Below, piece after piece: positions 1 to 7,551 of a stretch of DNA of 64,000 bases. Under the pieces are notes generated by a model. It did not search any database, was not told the origin of the DNA, and saw only the letters and a program-made list of their open reading frames with translations. Each line of letters opens with the position of its first letter. Position 1 is the stretch's first letter. Location of the stretch: assembly GCA_014695295.1 (NCBI GenBank), contig JACJNY010000040.1, forward strand, positions 27,726 through 91,725. Direction: 5' to 3'. Made by a program: the position numbers and the translations under genes. The stretch is from Microcoleus sp. FACHB-61 (GTDB lineage: Bacteria > Cyanobacteriota > Cyanobacteriia > Cyanobacteriales > Microcoleaceae).

Positions 1-2474
1 CTTTTACTGAAACCCCCGACCAAATGGTCAGACGAGTTTGTAAAGGTTTGGGGAATAAGAAAAACATTATCGTCATTAATGATGAAGCTCACCACTGCTA
101 TCGCCGTCGCGCCGATAATGATGATGCCAAACTCAAAGGCGATGACCGAAAAGAAGCCGAGAAACGTAATGAACAGGCACATCTTTGGATATCAGGAATT
201 GAATCTATACAGTCAAAAATTGGGGTAAAAGTTGTTTACGATATGTCAGCTACACCCTTCTTTTTAAAAGGTTCGGGTTATCCCGAAGGCAATCTATTTC
301 CTTGGGTAGTTTCTGACTTTTCTTTAATTGATGCTATTGAATCGGGAATTGTCAAAATTCCCCGGGTTCCGATATCTGACGATAATATGAAAGGGGAACT
401 GCCCACTTATCGTAGTATTTGGCCTTTGATTCGCGATCAACTCCCCAAAAAAGGACGTAGTACCCAAGATGAAAGTAAATTATCCCCAGAACCTAAACTT
501 CCTAAAGAGTTAGAGGGAGCCTTAGAAAGTCTCTACGGTAGCTACAAAAAAGCTTTTGAATTATGGGAGCAGGATACAGAAGCTGTTGATAGAGGACGCA
601 CACCGCCCGTGTTCATCGTTATTTGTAATAATACCAATGTTTCTAAGCTGGTTTATGACTATATTTCAGGTTGGGATACTGGTAAAAAATATCCTGATGG
701 CAGACCTGTTTTAGCTCCTGGCAAGTTACCACTATTTAGTAATGTTCAACATGAAAAATGGACAGCCCGACCGAATACAATTTTGGTAGATAGTGAACAA
801 CTAGAATCAGGTGAAGCGATGAGTGCTGAATTTAAAAAAATCGCAGCACAGGAAATTGAAGAATTTAAAGCTGAATATCGAGAAAGATATCCAGGGAAAG
901 ATCCCGAAAAAATTACACCTGAAGATTTACTACGTGAGGTATTAAATACAGTTGGAAAACCTGGAAAATTGGGGGAACAAATTCGCTGTGTTGTCTCTGT
1001 TTCTATGCTGACTGAAGGATGGGATGCCAGCACCGTTACCCACATTTTAGGGTTAAGGGCTTTTGGCACTCAGTTATTATGTGAACAAGTTGTTGGACGC
1101 GGACTGCGGCGCATTAACTATGCGGTAAATAAAGCGGGAATGTATGAACCGGAATATGCCGAAGTTTATGGCGTTCCCTTTGCTTTTATCCCCTGTGCGG
1201 GTGCTAATAAAACGCCAAAGCAAGGGGCATTACCTACCCGCGTTCGAGCTTTGCCAGAACGCAGTGAATGTGAAATTACTTTTCCTCGGTTGGCGGGTTA
1301 TCGCTATGACATCACTAGGGGAAAACTAACAGCTAAATTAACCGATGTCTCTAAATACGTTCTCTCTACTGCTGACTTGCCAACGATGACAGTAAATGCT
1401 CCCATTGTTGGCAAATCGAGTATTCATACATTAGATGAATTAAAATCTCACCGAGAGCAGGAAGTCGCTTTTCTGTTGGCAAAAATGACTTTAGAAAAAT
1501 ATTTTCGCTGGGATGGCAGCCAAAAACAAGAAAAAACTACTCAACATTTTTTTGATGCGGATGTACAAGCTTGGTTATTTCCTGAAGTTTTACAAATTAC
1601 GAAACAGTGGCTAAGGGAGTGTGTCCGTTACAAAGACCACACCTATCCGCAGTTGCTAATGTTAACTGAGTTTGCTCATGATGCTACAGATAGGATTTAT
1701 CAAGCTATTGCCGCCGGAGAATCTCACAAATCTTTAAAACCAATTCTCCGTCCCTATGATACTTTTGGTTCGACTCGCTCTGTTGATTTTGACACCGCAC
1801 GTCCAGTTTATACGACTGACCCCCATCAATGTCAGGTTTCCCATGTGGTACTTGATAGCAATTGGGAAGCGAAGATGGTGGAATCCTTAGAACAAATGAA
1901 TGAGGTTATCTGCTATGTAAAAAATCAAAATTTAGGATTGGCGATTCCTTATACTTTGAATGGAGAACAAAAAAATTACTTGCCTGATTTTATTGTGCGA
2001 ATTAATGACGGGCAAGAAGATTTACTGAATTTAATTTTAGAAGTTTCGGGGGAAATAAGAAAGGACAAAGTGGCTAAAGTAGCTACTACTCAAACTTTGT
2101 GGATACCAGCAGTAAAAAATCATGGTGGATTAGGGCGTTGGGATTTCTTAGAAATAACCGATCCCTGGGATGCCCAAAAAGCTATTCGGATGTATTTGTC
2201 TAAACAGACAACACCAACGGATACGACTATGAGTACAATTCAAAAAACACCTGGTGTCTGTGGAGGAAATGCTCGGATACGCAATACACGCATTCCTGTT
2301 TGGACAATTATTTCTTTTTCCAAGCAGGGTGCTACAGATGATGAAATACTCAGAAATTATCCGGGGTTGACTCCAGAAGATTTAAAAGTAGCTTCATTCT
2401 ATTATGAACAGCATCAAAATGAAATTGATCGAGTGATTGCTACTCTGGATGAGGAGGATAATGAAGATAGCTAG
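1..2474 (+). CDS. Type III-like restriction subunit (DEAH helicase-nuclease) fused to a C-terminal DUF433 domain; 5' partial
   Basis: The reading frame is open to the left window edge, so the N terminus, including Walker A, is missing. Visible helicase motifs are the DEAH box (INDEAHH, just after the ATG at 24), SATPF (motif III) and TEGWDAS followed by QVVGRGLRR (motifs V-VI). A PD-(D/E)xK-like nuclease follows: LPDF with D655 and LEVSG with E673, numbering from the ATG at 24. These are features of type III-like Res subunits, which need the Mod partner encoded at 2849. From about residue 736 (MSTIQKTPGVCGG) to the end the sequence matches the DUF433 antitoxin family (RIRNTRIPVW, NYPGLTPEDL). 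No stop separates the two parts and no convincing ribosome site precedes the internal ATG at 2229, so a fusion is the simplest reading. The last 14 bases overlap the next gene. Helicase/nuclease assignment is firm; the DUF433 assignment is probable. Confidence 0.88.
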   Translation, partial: FTETPDQMVRRVCKGLGNKKNIIVINDEAHHCYRRRADNDDAKLKGDDRKEAEKRNEQAHLWISGIESIQSKIGVKVVYDMSATPFFLKGSGYPEGNLFPWVVSDFSLIDAIESGIVKIPRVPISDDNMKGELPTYRSIWPLIRDQLPKKGRSTQDESKLSPEPKLPKELEGALESLYGSYKKAFELWEQDTEAVDRGRTPPVFIVICNNTNVSKLVYDYISGWDTGKKYPDGRPVLAPGKLPLFSNVQHEKWTARPNTILVDSEQLESGEAMSAEFKKIAAQEIEEFKAEYRERYPGKDPEKITPEDLLREVLNTVGKPGKLGEQIRCVVSVSMLTEGWDASTVTHILGLRAFGTQLLCEQVVGRGLRRINYAVNKAGMYEPEYAEVYGVPFAFIPCAGANKTPKQGALPTRVRALPERSECEITFPRLAGYRYDITRGKLTAKLTDVSKYVLSTADLPTMTVNAPIVGKSSIHTLDELKSHREQEVAFLLAKMTLEKYFRWDGSQKQEKTTQHFFDADVQAWLFPEVLQITKQWLRECVRYKDHTYPQLLMLTEFAHDATDRIYQAIAAGESHKSLKPILRPYDTFGSTRSVDFDTARPVYTTDPHQCQVSHVVLDSNWEAKMVESLEQMNEVICYVKNQNLGLAIPYTLNGEQKNYLPDFIVRINDGQEDLLNLILEVSGEIRKDKVAKVATTQTLWIPAVKNHGGLGRWDFLEITDPWDAQKAIRMYLSKQTTPTDTTMSTIQKTPGVCGGNARIRNTRIPVWTIISFSKQGATDDEILRNYPGLTPEDLKVASFYYEQHQNEIDRVIATLDEEDNEDS

Positions 2475-2856
2475 GCTTTATTCTAACGAAAATTTTCCGA
2501 TAGATATTGTTAACAAACTCCGTTATCTGGGGCATGATATTTTGACATCATATCAAGCAGGGCAGGCTAATCAAGGAATTCCTGATGATGATGTTCTGAA
2601 GTTTGCTCATCAACACCAGCGAGTTGTGATTACATTAAATAGGGAAGATTTTATTCGCCTGCATCGATATGGCAAGGAACACAGTGGCATTATTATCTGT
2701 AAAGATGACCGAGATTATGACGCGCAAGCCTCGAAAGTTCACGAATTAATCTTGGTTACTACTGAATTAAACTCTCGATTATTTAGGGTAAAAAAAAGTA
2801 ATGTTAAAGGCTGTAAAACTCAAATATTTATCTATAAGGAAATAAACCATGCCTAG
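2461..2856 (+). CDS. DUF5615 PIN-like toxin protein
   Basis: This is a 131-residue protein. The start is set at 2461 because GAGGAGG lies just before that ATG and the product then begins MKIARLYSNENFP, the usual DUF5615 opening; the longer frame from 2437 would add nine unlikely residues. Acidic residues of the PIN-like fold are visible in NENFP, GIPDDDV and LNREDF. DUF5615 proteins are typically encoded directly after a DUF433 antitoxin and are predicted RNases. Here the DUF433 partner is the tail of the restriction subunit, whose stop lies 14 bases inside this gene, and this gene overlaps the methyltransferase start by 8 bases, so all three should be translationally coupled. Toxicity is inferred from family only. 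Confidence 0.8.
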   Translation: MKIARLYSNENFPIDIVNKLRYLGHDILTSYQAGQANQGIPDDDVLKFAHQHQRVVITLNREDFIRLHRYGKEHSGIIICKDDRDYDAQASKVHELILVTTELNSRLFRVKKSNVKGCKTQIFIYKEINHA

Positions 2857-5638
2857 AAAAAAAGATGACAAATCTACACCTATAGAGAGTGTTAAACATC
2901 AGGATAAACGGGCTAATATTCCTACTGAAGAGTTACGTGATTTTATGGCTGATGATGAGAAAAAACCGAAAAAAGTTCTCTACCCCCGCGATTCGTCTTT
3001 AGATCCGCAGTTGGTTTGGAAAGGTAAAGATGAGCAAGACAGTCAGGATTTAGAAGTTCCGGCTGTGCCGATTTATATTCAGGAAAAAATACACCCTCAT
3101 GTGATTATTGAGGATTTTCGGACTCAGATTAAGGAGGAACAGCCACAGCAACAATTAAATTTATTTAGTGATTTTAATGGGTTAGAGTTTGACCAATTAA
3201 TTGATTTTTATCAGCATAAAGATGGGGTGAAGTGGGCAAACCGGATGATTTTGGGTGATTCACTGTTGGTGATGAATTCATTGGCAGAGAAAGAGGGATT
3301 AAAAGGTAAAGTTCAGATGATTTATCTTGACCCGCCCTATGGGATTAAGTTTGGTTCTAATTGGCAGGTTTCCACTCGGAAACGCGATGTTAAAGATGGT
3401 AAGGCTGAAGAGGTGACTAGGCAACCTGAACAGGTGAAAGCGTTTCGGGATACTTGGGAATTAGGAATTCATTCTTATTTGAGTTATTTAAGAGATAGGT
3501 TGGTTGTAGCTAGAGAGTTATTGACTGAAACGGGTAGTGTTTTTGTGCAAATTGGTGATGAGAATGTACATTTGGTTAGATGTTTGATGGATGAGGTTTT
3601 TGGAAGCGAAAACTTTTTTGCTCAAATTAACTTTAAAAGCTCGGCTACACTTAGTCAAAATGGATTAGCCCGAACTTATGACTACATAATTTGGTATGCC
3701 AAAGATTTTGAAAAAATTAAATTTCGTTCACTTTATAACCCAAGAGATATTAGCCAGGATAAAGAGTTTCGGTTTATTGATGATTATAACCATGTAATAG
3801 GGTATCGTAAAATTACAGAAGAAGAATTTAATTTGCTTTCCAGTTATAAGGGGATTTTCCGTAGATTACAACTAACATCTTCTGGTTTTACTCCTTCTTG
3901 TATATTTGAATTTAATTTTAGAGGAGTTAAAGCTAAACCTTATGGAGGAAAAAGTTGGCGCACAAATCCTAGTGGGATTGAATCTCTAATAAAATCTGAT
4001 AGACTTTTTCTTCTCAACAATGTTCCACAGTATAAGCTTTACTACGATGACTATTCGTGCGTCCAAATTGAAAACAGTTGGTTGGATCAACCAACGGGTG
4101 GAGCGAGAAGTTATGTGGTAGAAACGGCTGATAAATTTATTAAACGTTGTCTATTAATGACCACTGATCCAGGGGATTTAGTAATAGATCCAACTTGCGG
4201 ATCAGGAACGACAGCTTATGTTGCTGAACAATGGGGAAGACGATGGATTACCATTGATACAAGTCGCGTTGCTTTAGCATTAGCGAGAACTCGTTTAATG
4301 TCTGCAAAATATCCCTATTACCTACTAGCCGATTCTCCTGAAGGTATCCAGAAAGAAGCCGAAATCACTAAACAACTGCCACTAACACAACCGAAAACAG
4401 AAAACGACATCAGAAAAGGCTTTGTTTATAAGCGTGTTCCTCATATTACATTAGGAGCGATCGCCAACAATCCAGAAATTGATACAATTTATGCCAAATG
4501 GCAGTTACAACTAGAACCCATTCGTACCGAATTAAACCAGTTACTCAAAAAGTCCTGGGAAGAATGGGAAATACCCAGAGAAGCCGAGGCAAAATGGTCT
4601 GATAAAGCTAAAAAAGTATTAGCTCAATGGTGGTCACTCAGACAACAACGGCAGAAAGAAATTGATGAATCTATTGCCCGTAATGCTGATACAGAAATGC
4701 TTTATGACCAACCTTATGAAGATAATAAACGCATTCGAGTCACGGGCCCGTTTACTGTTGAAAGTCTTTCACCTCACCGCATTCTTTCTACTGAGGAAGA
4801 ATACTCCGCATCGGAACAGGAAGGTATTACCCAAGCCTCAGATCAATTTGAAATCAGGATTATTGAAAACCTGAAAAAAGCAGGAATTCAAAACACTTTT
4901 AAAAACGAACGCCTCAAGTTTGAAAATTTAGAATATTTAGAATCCCATGCGGGTACTTATATTCATGCTGTAGGCGAGTACGCAGAAAGCGATGAAACCA
5001 TCAAACGAGTTGCCGTTCACATTGGCCCAGAATACGGCACGGTTAGTGTTGATGACATCAAAGAAGCTGCTAAGGAAGCGGTAAAAGGTTTAGGAGCTGA
5101 AGTATTAATTATTTGTGGTTTTGCCTTTGAACCTAATATTAATCAAGAAGCTAAACGCTATGGCAAACTGCAAGTTTTAATTACGCGGATGAATCCAGAT
5201 TTATTACTGGGTGATGAACTACTCAAAAAAACCGGGGCGGGAAATTTATTTATGGTATTTGGAGAGCCAGATATTGAGTTGAAGCGCGAAAAAAGCCAGC
5301 TAATAGTCACCTTAAAAGGATTAGATATTTACGATCCAACTACAGGCGAAATTCGCAGCAGTTCCCCCGATGATATTGCTTGTTGGTTTATTGACACGGA
5401 CTATAATGAAGAAAGCTTTTTTGTGCGCCATGCCTATTTTACAGGCGCTAACCAACCTTATGACAAATTAAAACGGGCGCTAAAAGCCGAAATTGATGAA
5501 GATGCCTGGAGTCAGATTTACTCGACTAGCAGCCGTCCTTTCAATCCACCAAAAGGCAAGAACGGCAAACCAGGAAAGATTGCCGTTAAGGTGATTAACC
5601 ATTATGGGGATGAAGTGATGAAAGTGTATGAATGTTAG
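2849..5638 (+). CDS. Type III-like site-specific DNA methyltransferase (Mod subunit)
   Basis: This 929-residue protein carries the catalytic motif DPPYG (motif IV, residues 161-164) before the SAM-binding motif DPTCGSGTT (from residue 447). That order defines beta-class amino-methyltransferases, the class of type III Mod proteins. The stretch between them should hold target recognition. A long C-terminal region after about residue 520 has no motif I can name. It would methylate the host copy of the site cut by the upstream Res subunit, using SAM. It is the last gene of the Res/DUF5615/Mod operon and overlaps the toxin gene by 8 bases (ATGCCTAG). The methylated base, adenine or cytosine, cannot be decided with certainty; DPPY favours N6-adenine. 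Confidence 0.9.
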   Translation: MPRKKDDKSTPIESVKHQDKRANIPTEELRDFMADDEKKPKKVLYPRDSSLDPQLVWKGKDEQDSQDLEVPAVPIYIQEKIHPHVIIEDFRTQIKEEQPQQQLNLFSDFNGLEFDQLIDFYQHKDGVKWANRMILGDSLLVMNSLAEKEGLKGKVQMIYLDPPYGIKFGSNWQVSTRKRDVKDGKAEEVTRQPEQVKAFRDTWELGIHSYLSYLRDRLVVARELLTETGSVFVQIGDENVHLVRCLMDEVFGSENFFAQINFKSSATLSQNGLARTYDYIIWYAKDFEKIKFRSLYNPRDISQDKEFRFIDDYNHVIGYRKITEEEFNLLSSYKGIFRRLQLTSSGFTPSCIFEFNFRGVKAKPYGGKSWRTNPSGIESLIKSDRLFLLNNVPQYKLYYDDYSCVQIENSWLDQPTGGARSYVVETADKFIKRCLLMTTDPGDLVIDPTCGSGTTAYVAEQWGRRWITIDTSRVALALARTRLMSAKYPYYLLADSPEGIQKEAEITKQLPLTQPKTENDIRKGFVYKRVPHITLGAIANNPEIDTIYAKWQLQLEPIRTELNQLLKKSWEEWEIPREAEAKWSDKAKKVLAQWWSLRQQRQKEIDESIARNADTEMLYDQPYEDNKRIRVTGPFTVESLSPHRILSTEEEYSASEQEGITQASDQFEIRIIENLKKAGIQNTFKNERLKFENLEYLESHAGTYIHAVGEYAESDETIKRVAVHIGPEYGTVSVDDIKEAAKEAVKGLGAEVLIICGFAFEPNINQEAKRYGKLQVLITRMNPDLLLGDELLKKTGAGNLFMVFGEPDIELKREKSQLIVTLKGLDIYDPTTGEIRSSSPDDIACWFIDTDYNEESFFVRHAYFTGANQPYDKLKRALKAEIDEDAWSQIYSTSSRPFNPPKGKNGKPGKIAVKVINHYGDEVMKVYEC

Positions 5639-5640
5639 GT

Positions 5641-5880
5641 TTACCTGCCTGCCAAACGCTGATATATCTTATCTAACCACACTGGAATCACAGGCTGACC
5701 AGATTTTAATGATGCGATCGCACTCTCCAAATCAAACTCTACCAGTTTAAGCGATCGCTATGAATGAATCCCAGCACAACTTGACACTCCCCAGCCAAAG
5801 CGAGTTGGTAAACCCCGGTTCGTTCTCCCTCAGCCGTTGTAGCGTCATGGCCACCTGTACAATGACAAATAATTTGTTAC
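5641..5880 (-). pseudogene. Frameshifted gene remnant, family unknown
   Basis: On the minus strand two adjacent open stretches in different frames read like one protein tail. One contains ATTAEGERTGVYQLALAGE and runs into FIHSDRLNW then stop. A shift at a HIP1 octamer near 5750 opens the other, LKLVEFDLESAIASLKSGQ, ending in WLDKIYQRLAGR and a stop at 5641-5643. No start codon or ribosome site is visible upstream. I do not recognise the family. The remnant sits between the Mod gene and tRNA-Leu, convergent with Mod. Confidence 0.35.
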
Positions 5881-5914
5881 TGTACAGTTTTTGCTTTGGG
5901 AATACAATTTGCTA

Positions 5915-5997
5915 TGCGGATAAAAGGACTTGAACCTTCACTCCTCTCGGAACCAGAACCTAAATCTGGCGCGTCTGCCAATTCCGCCATATCCGCA
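5915..5997 (-). tRNA. tRNA-Leu (anticodon UAG)
   Basis: The minus strand folds into an 83-nt class II tRNA. The acceptor stem is TGCGGAT paired with ATCCGCA, the D arm contains GGCGGAATTGGCAGACGC, the anticodon stem is CCAGA/TCTGG around loop TTTAGGT (anticodon TAG), a variable arm follows, and the T arm contains GGTTCAAGTCC. It decodes leucine CUN codons. CCA is not encoded; only the terminal A follows from the acceptor stem. Confidence 0.95.
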
Positions 5998-6041
5998 TTT
6001 TGACATTTAAATACTATAGCACACAACAGAGCGATCGGTCA

Positions 6042-6236
6042 ATCGATTTTTGATTTTTGATTTTTGATTTTTGATTGAAGGAAGCGACCCACGGATAAAT
6101 CCGCAGGGGGATGAGCCAATTGCTCGATCGCTCGATCGATTTTTGATTTTTGATTTTTGATTTTTGATTTTTGATTGAAGGAAGCGACCCACTGAATAAA
6201 TCCGCAGGGTGATGACCCAAGTGCTCGATCGATCAA
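6042..6236 (-). repeat. Tandem duplication carrying TTTTTGA heptamer runs
   Basis: Two copies of a unit of about 90 bp lie head to tail. Each starts with a run of the heptamer GATTTTT (about four copies near 6045-6074, about five near 6138-6174). Each continues with TTGAAGGAAGCGACCCAC, a segment ending in ATCCGCAGG, and CTCGATCG. The copies differ by point changes and heptamer number, as expected for slippage. The heptamers resemble the short tandemly repeated sequences of filamentous cyanobacteria. Confidence 0.85.
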
Positions 6237-6244
6237 CATCGAGA

Positions 6245-6271
6245 AACCCGGTCATTTTTGGACACCGGGTT
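6245..6271. repeat. AAACCCGGT hairpin repeat
   Basis: AACCCGGT (6245-6252) and ACCGGGTT (6264-6271) form a perfect stem with an 11-nt loop. It lies downstream of the peptidoglycan-binding gene on its strand but lacks a T run. I class it with the dispersed AGAAACC(C/G)GG repeat family seen elsewhere in the window (7357, 26858, 48185) rather than as a clear terminator. Confidence 0.6.
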
Positions 6272-6320
6272 CAATCATGAGTTATCGCCACAGCAATTTT
6301 CCGTATTTTTCACTCGTCGC

Positions 6321-7061
6321 TTACTTTTGGCCCAGCGCTTTCCAGGTTGTTTCGTCTACCATGCCGTTAGCCGCGAAACCCTTAAATTTCTGATAGTTCT
6401 TGACAGCCGTAGCAGTGCGAGCGCCAAAAATGCCGTCGATCGGGCCTGGATCGTAACCCTGTATTTCCAAACGCACCTGTAGCGTCTTCACCTTGGAACC
6501 GACAGCCCCTTTATTTAGAAGAGTTGGAGGATTGCCGGGAACAGCAGCATTGCTCAGAATTGGAGGATTGCTCTGCACAGTTTCAGAAGCTGATGCCGGA
6601 TCTGCTGCTAAAGCTGTCCAAGTTTCTTTGTCCACAATGCCGTCTGACTTCAAACCCTTAGACTGCTGAAAGGCACGGACAGCCGAAGTAGTGCGAGAGC
6701 CATAGGAACCGTCGATCGTCCCCACCTTGAAACTGTGCACCTGCAAGCGCTGCTGTATGGCGGCAACTTCTGGCCCGTCATCTCCCGCCGAGATAGTTTT
6801 TTCCTTTTTCACTGGCGGCTGCTCGCCCGCGTAAAAAGGCTTGTTAAACATATCTGCTTGGGACTTTCCCTCGGGCGATGCTGACGCACCCGGATCGGCG
6901 GGGGCCGTAAAGTCTCTGCGGTACTGTTCCTGCACCAACGGTTCGGAGTCGAAAGCAGCAGTTGCCTTTCGGGTTAAGCCGGGAACGAGCAGAGCAATCA
7001 AGCTGAAAATCGTAACAGTAGTCACACGCATAAATTTCATCCTGTTAGTAAGGTTTGACAA
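6321..7061 (-). CDS. Secreted protein with two peptidoglycan-binding domains
   Basis: The protein has up to 246 residues. A hydrophobic signal sequence (about residues 12-30, TIFSLIALLVPG) suggests export. Two PG_binding_1 repeats follow, each with the typical VAAIQQRLQV...GTIDGSYGSRT and VKTLQVRLEI...GPIDGIFGART pattern, at about residues 90-150 and 185-245. No catalytic domain is present, so it should bind cell-wall peptidoglycan and perhaps act as an adaptor or inactive relative of hydrolases. The longest frame begins at a TTG (7061) preceded by AGGGA; an ATG at 7040 (MKFMRV) gives a more usual signal peptide and is an equally good start. Confidence 0.85.
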   Translation of the reverse strand: MSNLTNRMKFMRVTTVTIFSLIALLVPGLTRKATAAFDSEPLVQEQYRRDFTAPADPGASASPEGKSQADMFNKPFYAGEQPPVKKEKTISAGDDGPEVAAIQQRLQVHSFKVGTIDGSYGSRTTSAVRAFQQSKGLKSDGIVDKETWTALAADPASASETVQSNPPILSNAAVPGNPPTLLNKGAVGSKVKTLQVRLEIQGYDPGPIDGIFGARTATAVKNYQKFKGFAANGMVDETTWKALGQK

Positions 7062-7551
7062 GGTTTCCCTGTTTTCTAGTTTCTAAATCTAATTGTATTA
7101 CCCGGACTGCTTTCTGAGACATATAGCAGAAGCAAGAAGGAAGAAAGCCCTTCGACTTCGCGATCGGGTAACAAGAAGTCCGAGGGAAGGGGTAATAGAC
7201 CGCATTGGTTGGGGCCATTAAAAACGTCCTAAGCGTCTGGCGCGGTTGCTCTATCTGCCCCGGCTTCTAGAAATTCGGTAATGGGGACAGCCTGAGTCAG
7301 GAGTTGCGAGTTGGAACTTACGAGTTGGAAGTAGGGGTAGGTACACACTATTTCTCAGAAACGCGGTTTTTTCCGAGATGTTTCGTTGCCAAAGCCAATA
7401 TTTTCGTAGAAACCGCGTTTCTTAGCCTCAGTCCTATTGTATAAAACCTGCTGTCATTCACAAATATCTACGGGCAGGTTTTGTACAAAGTTGATCAATG
7501 AGAGGCTAAGTTTTTTCCTTCAACCCGCCCGTAAAAAGCAAAACTCGCGAC
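7062..7551. other. Intergenic region with one repeat
   Basis: About 490 bases separate the peptidoglycan-binding gene from the end of the sucrose synthase gene. Apart from the inverted repeat at 7357-7422 I see no credible gene; a short plus-strand frame starting at 7437 runs into the sucrose synthase gene and looks like a shadow. Confidence 0.6.
7357..7422. repeat. AGAAACGCGG inverted repeat, about 66 bp
   Basis: AGAAACGCGGTTT (7357-7369) is perfectly repeated in inverted form as AAACCGCGTTTCT (7410-7422) around about 40 bases. The same architecture and size recur inside coaE at 48185-48252. Confidence 0.85.

Noticed and set aside
2229..2474. DUF433 domain as a separate gene starting at 2229
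   Set aside because: No ribosome site precedes that ATG and the upstream frame runs through without a stop, so a fusion is preferred, although internal initiation is not excluded.
6007..6255. Several overlapping minus-strand frames of 66-82 codons
   Set aside because: They only translate the heptamer and the tandem repeat (KIKNQKSKIKN-type text).
7239..7290. tRNA-like string near GGCGCGGTTGCTCTATCTGC
   Set aside because: No acceptor stem or T arm can be drawn; at most a fragment.
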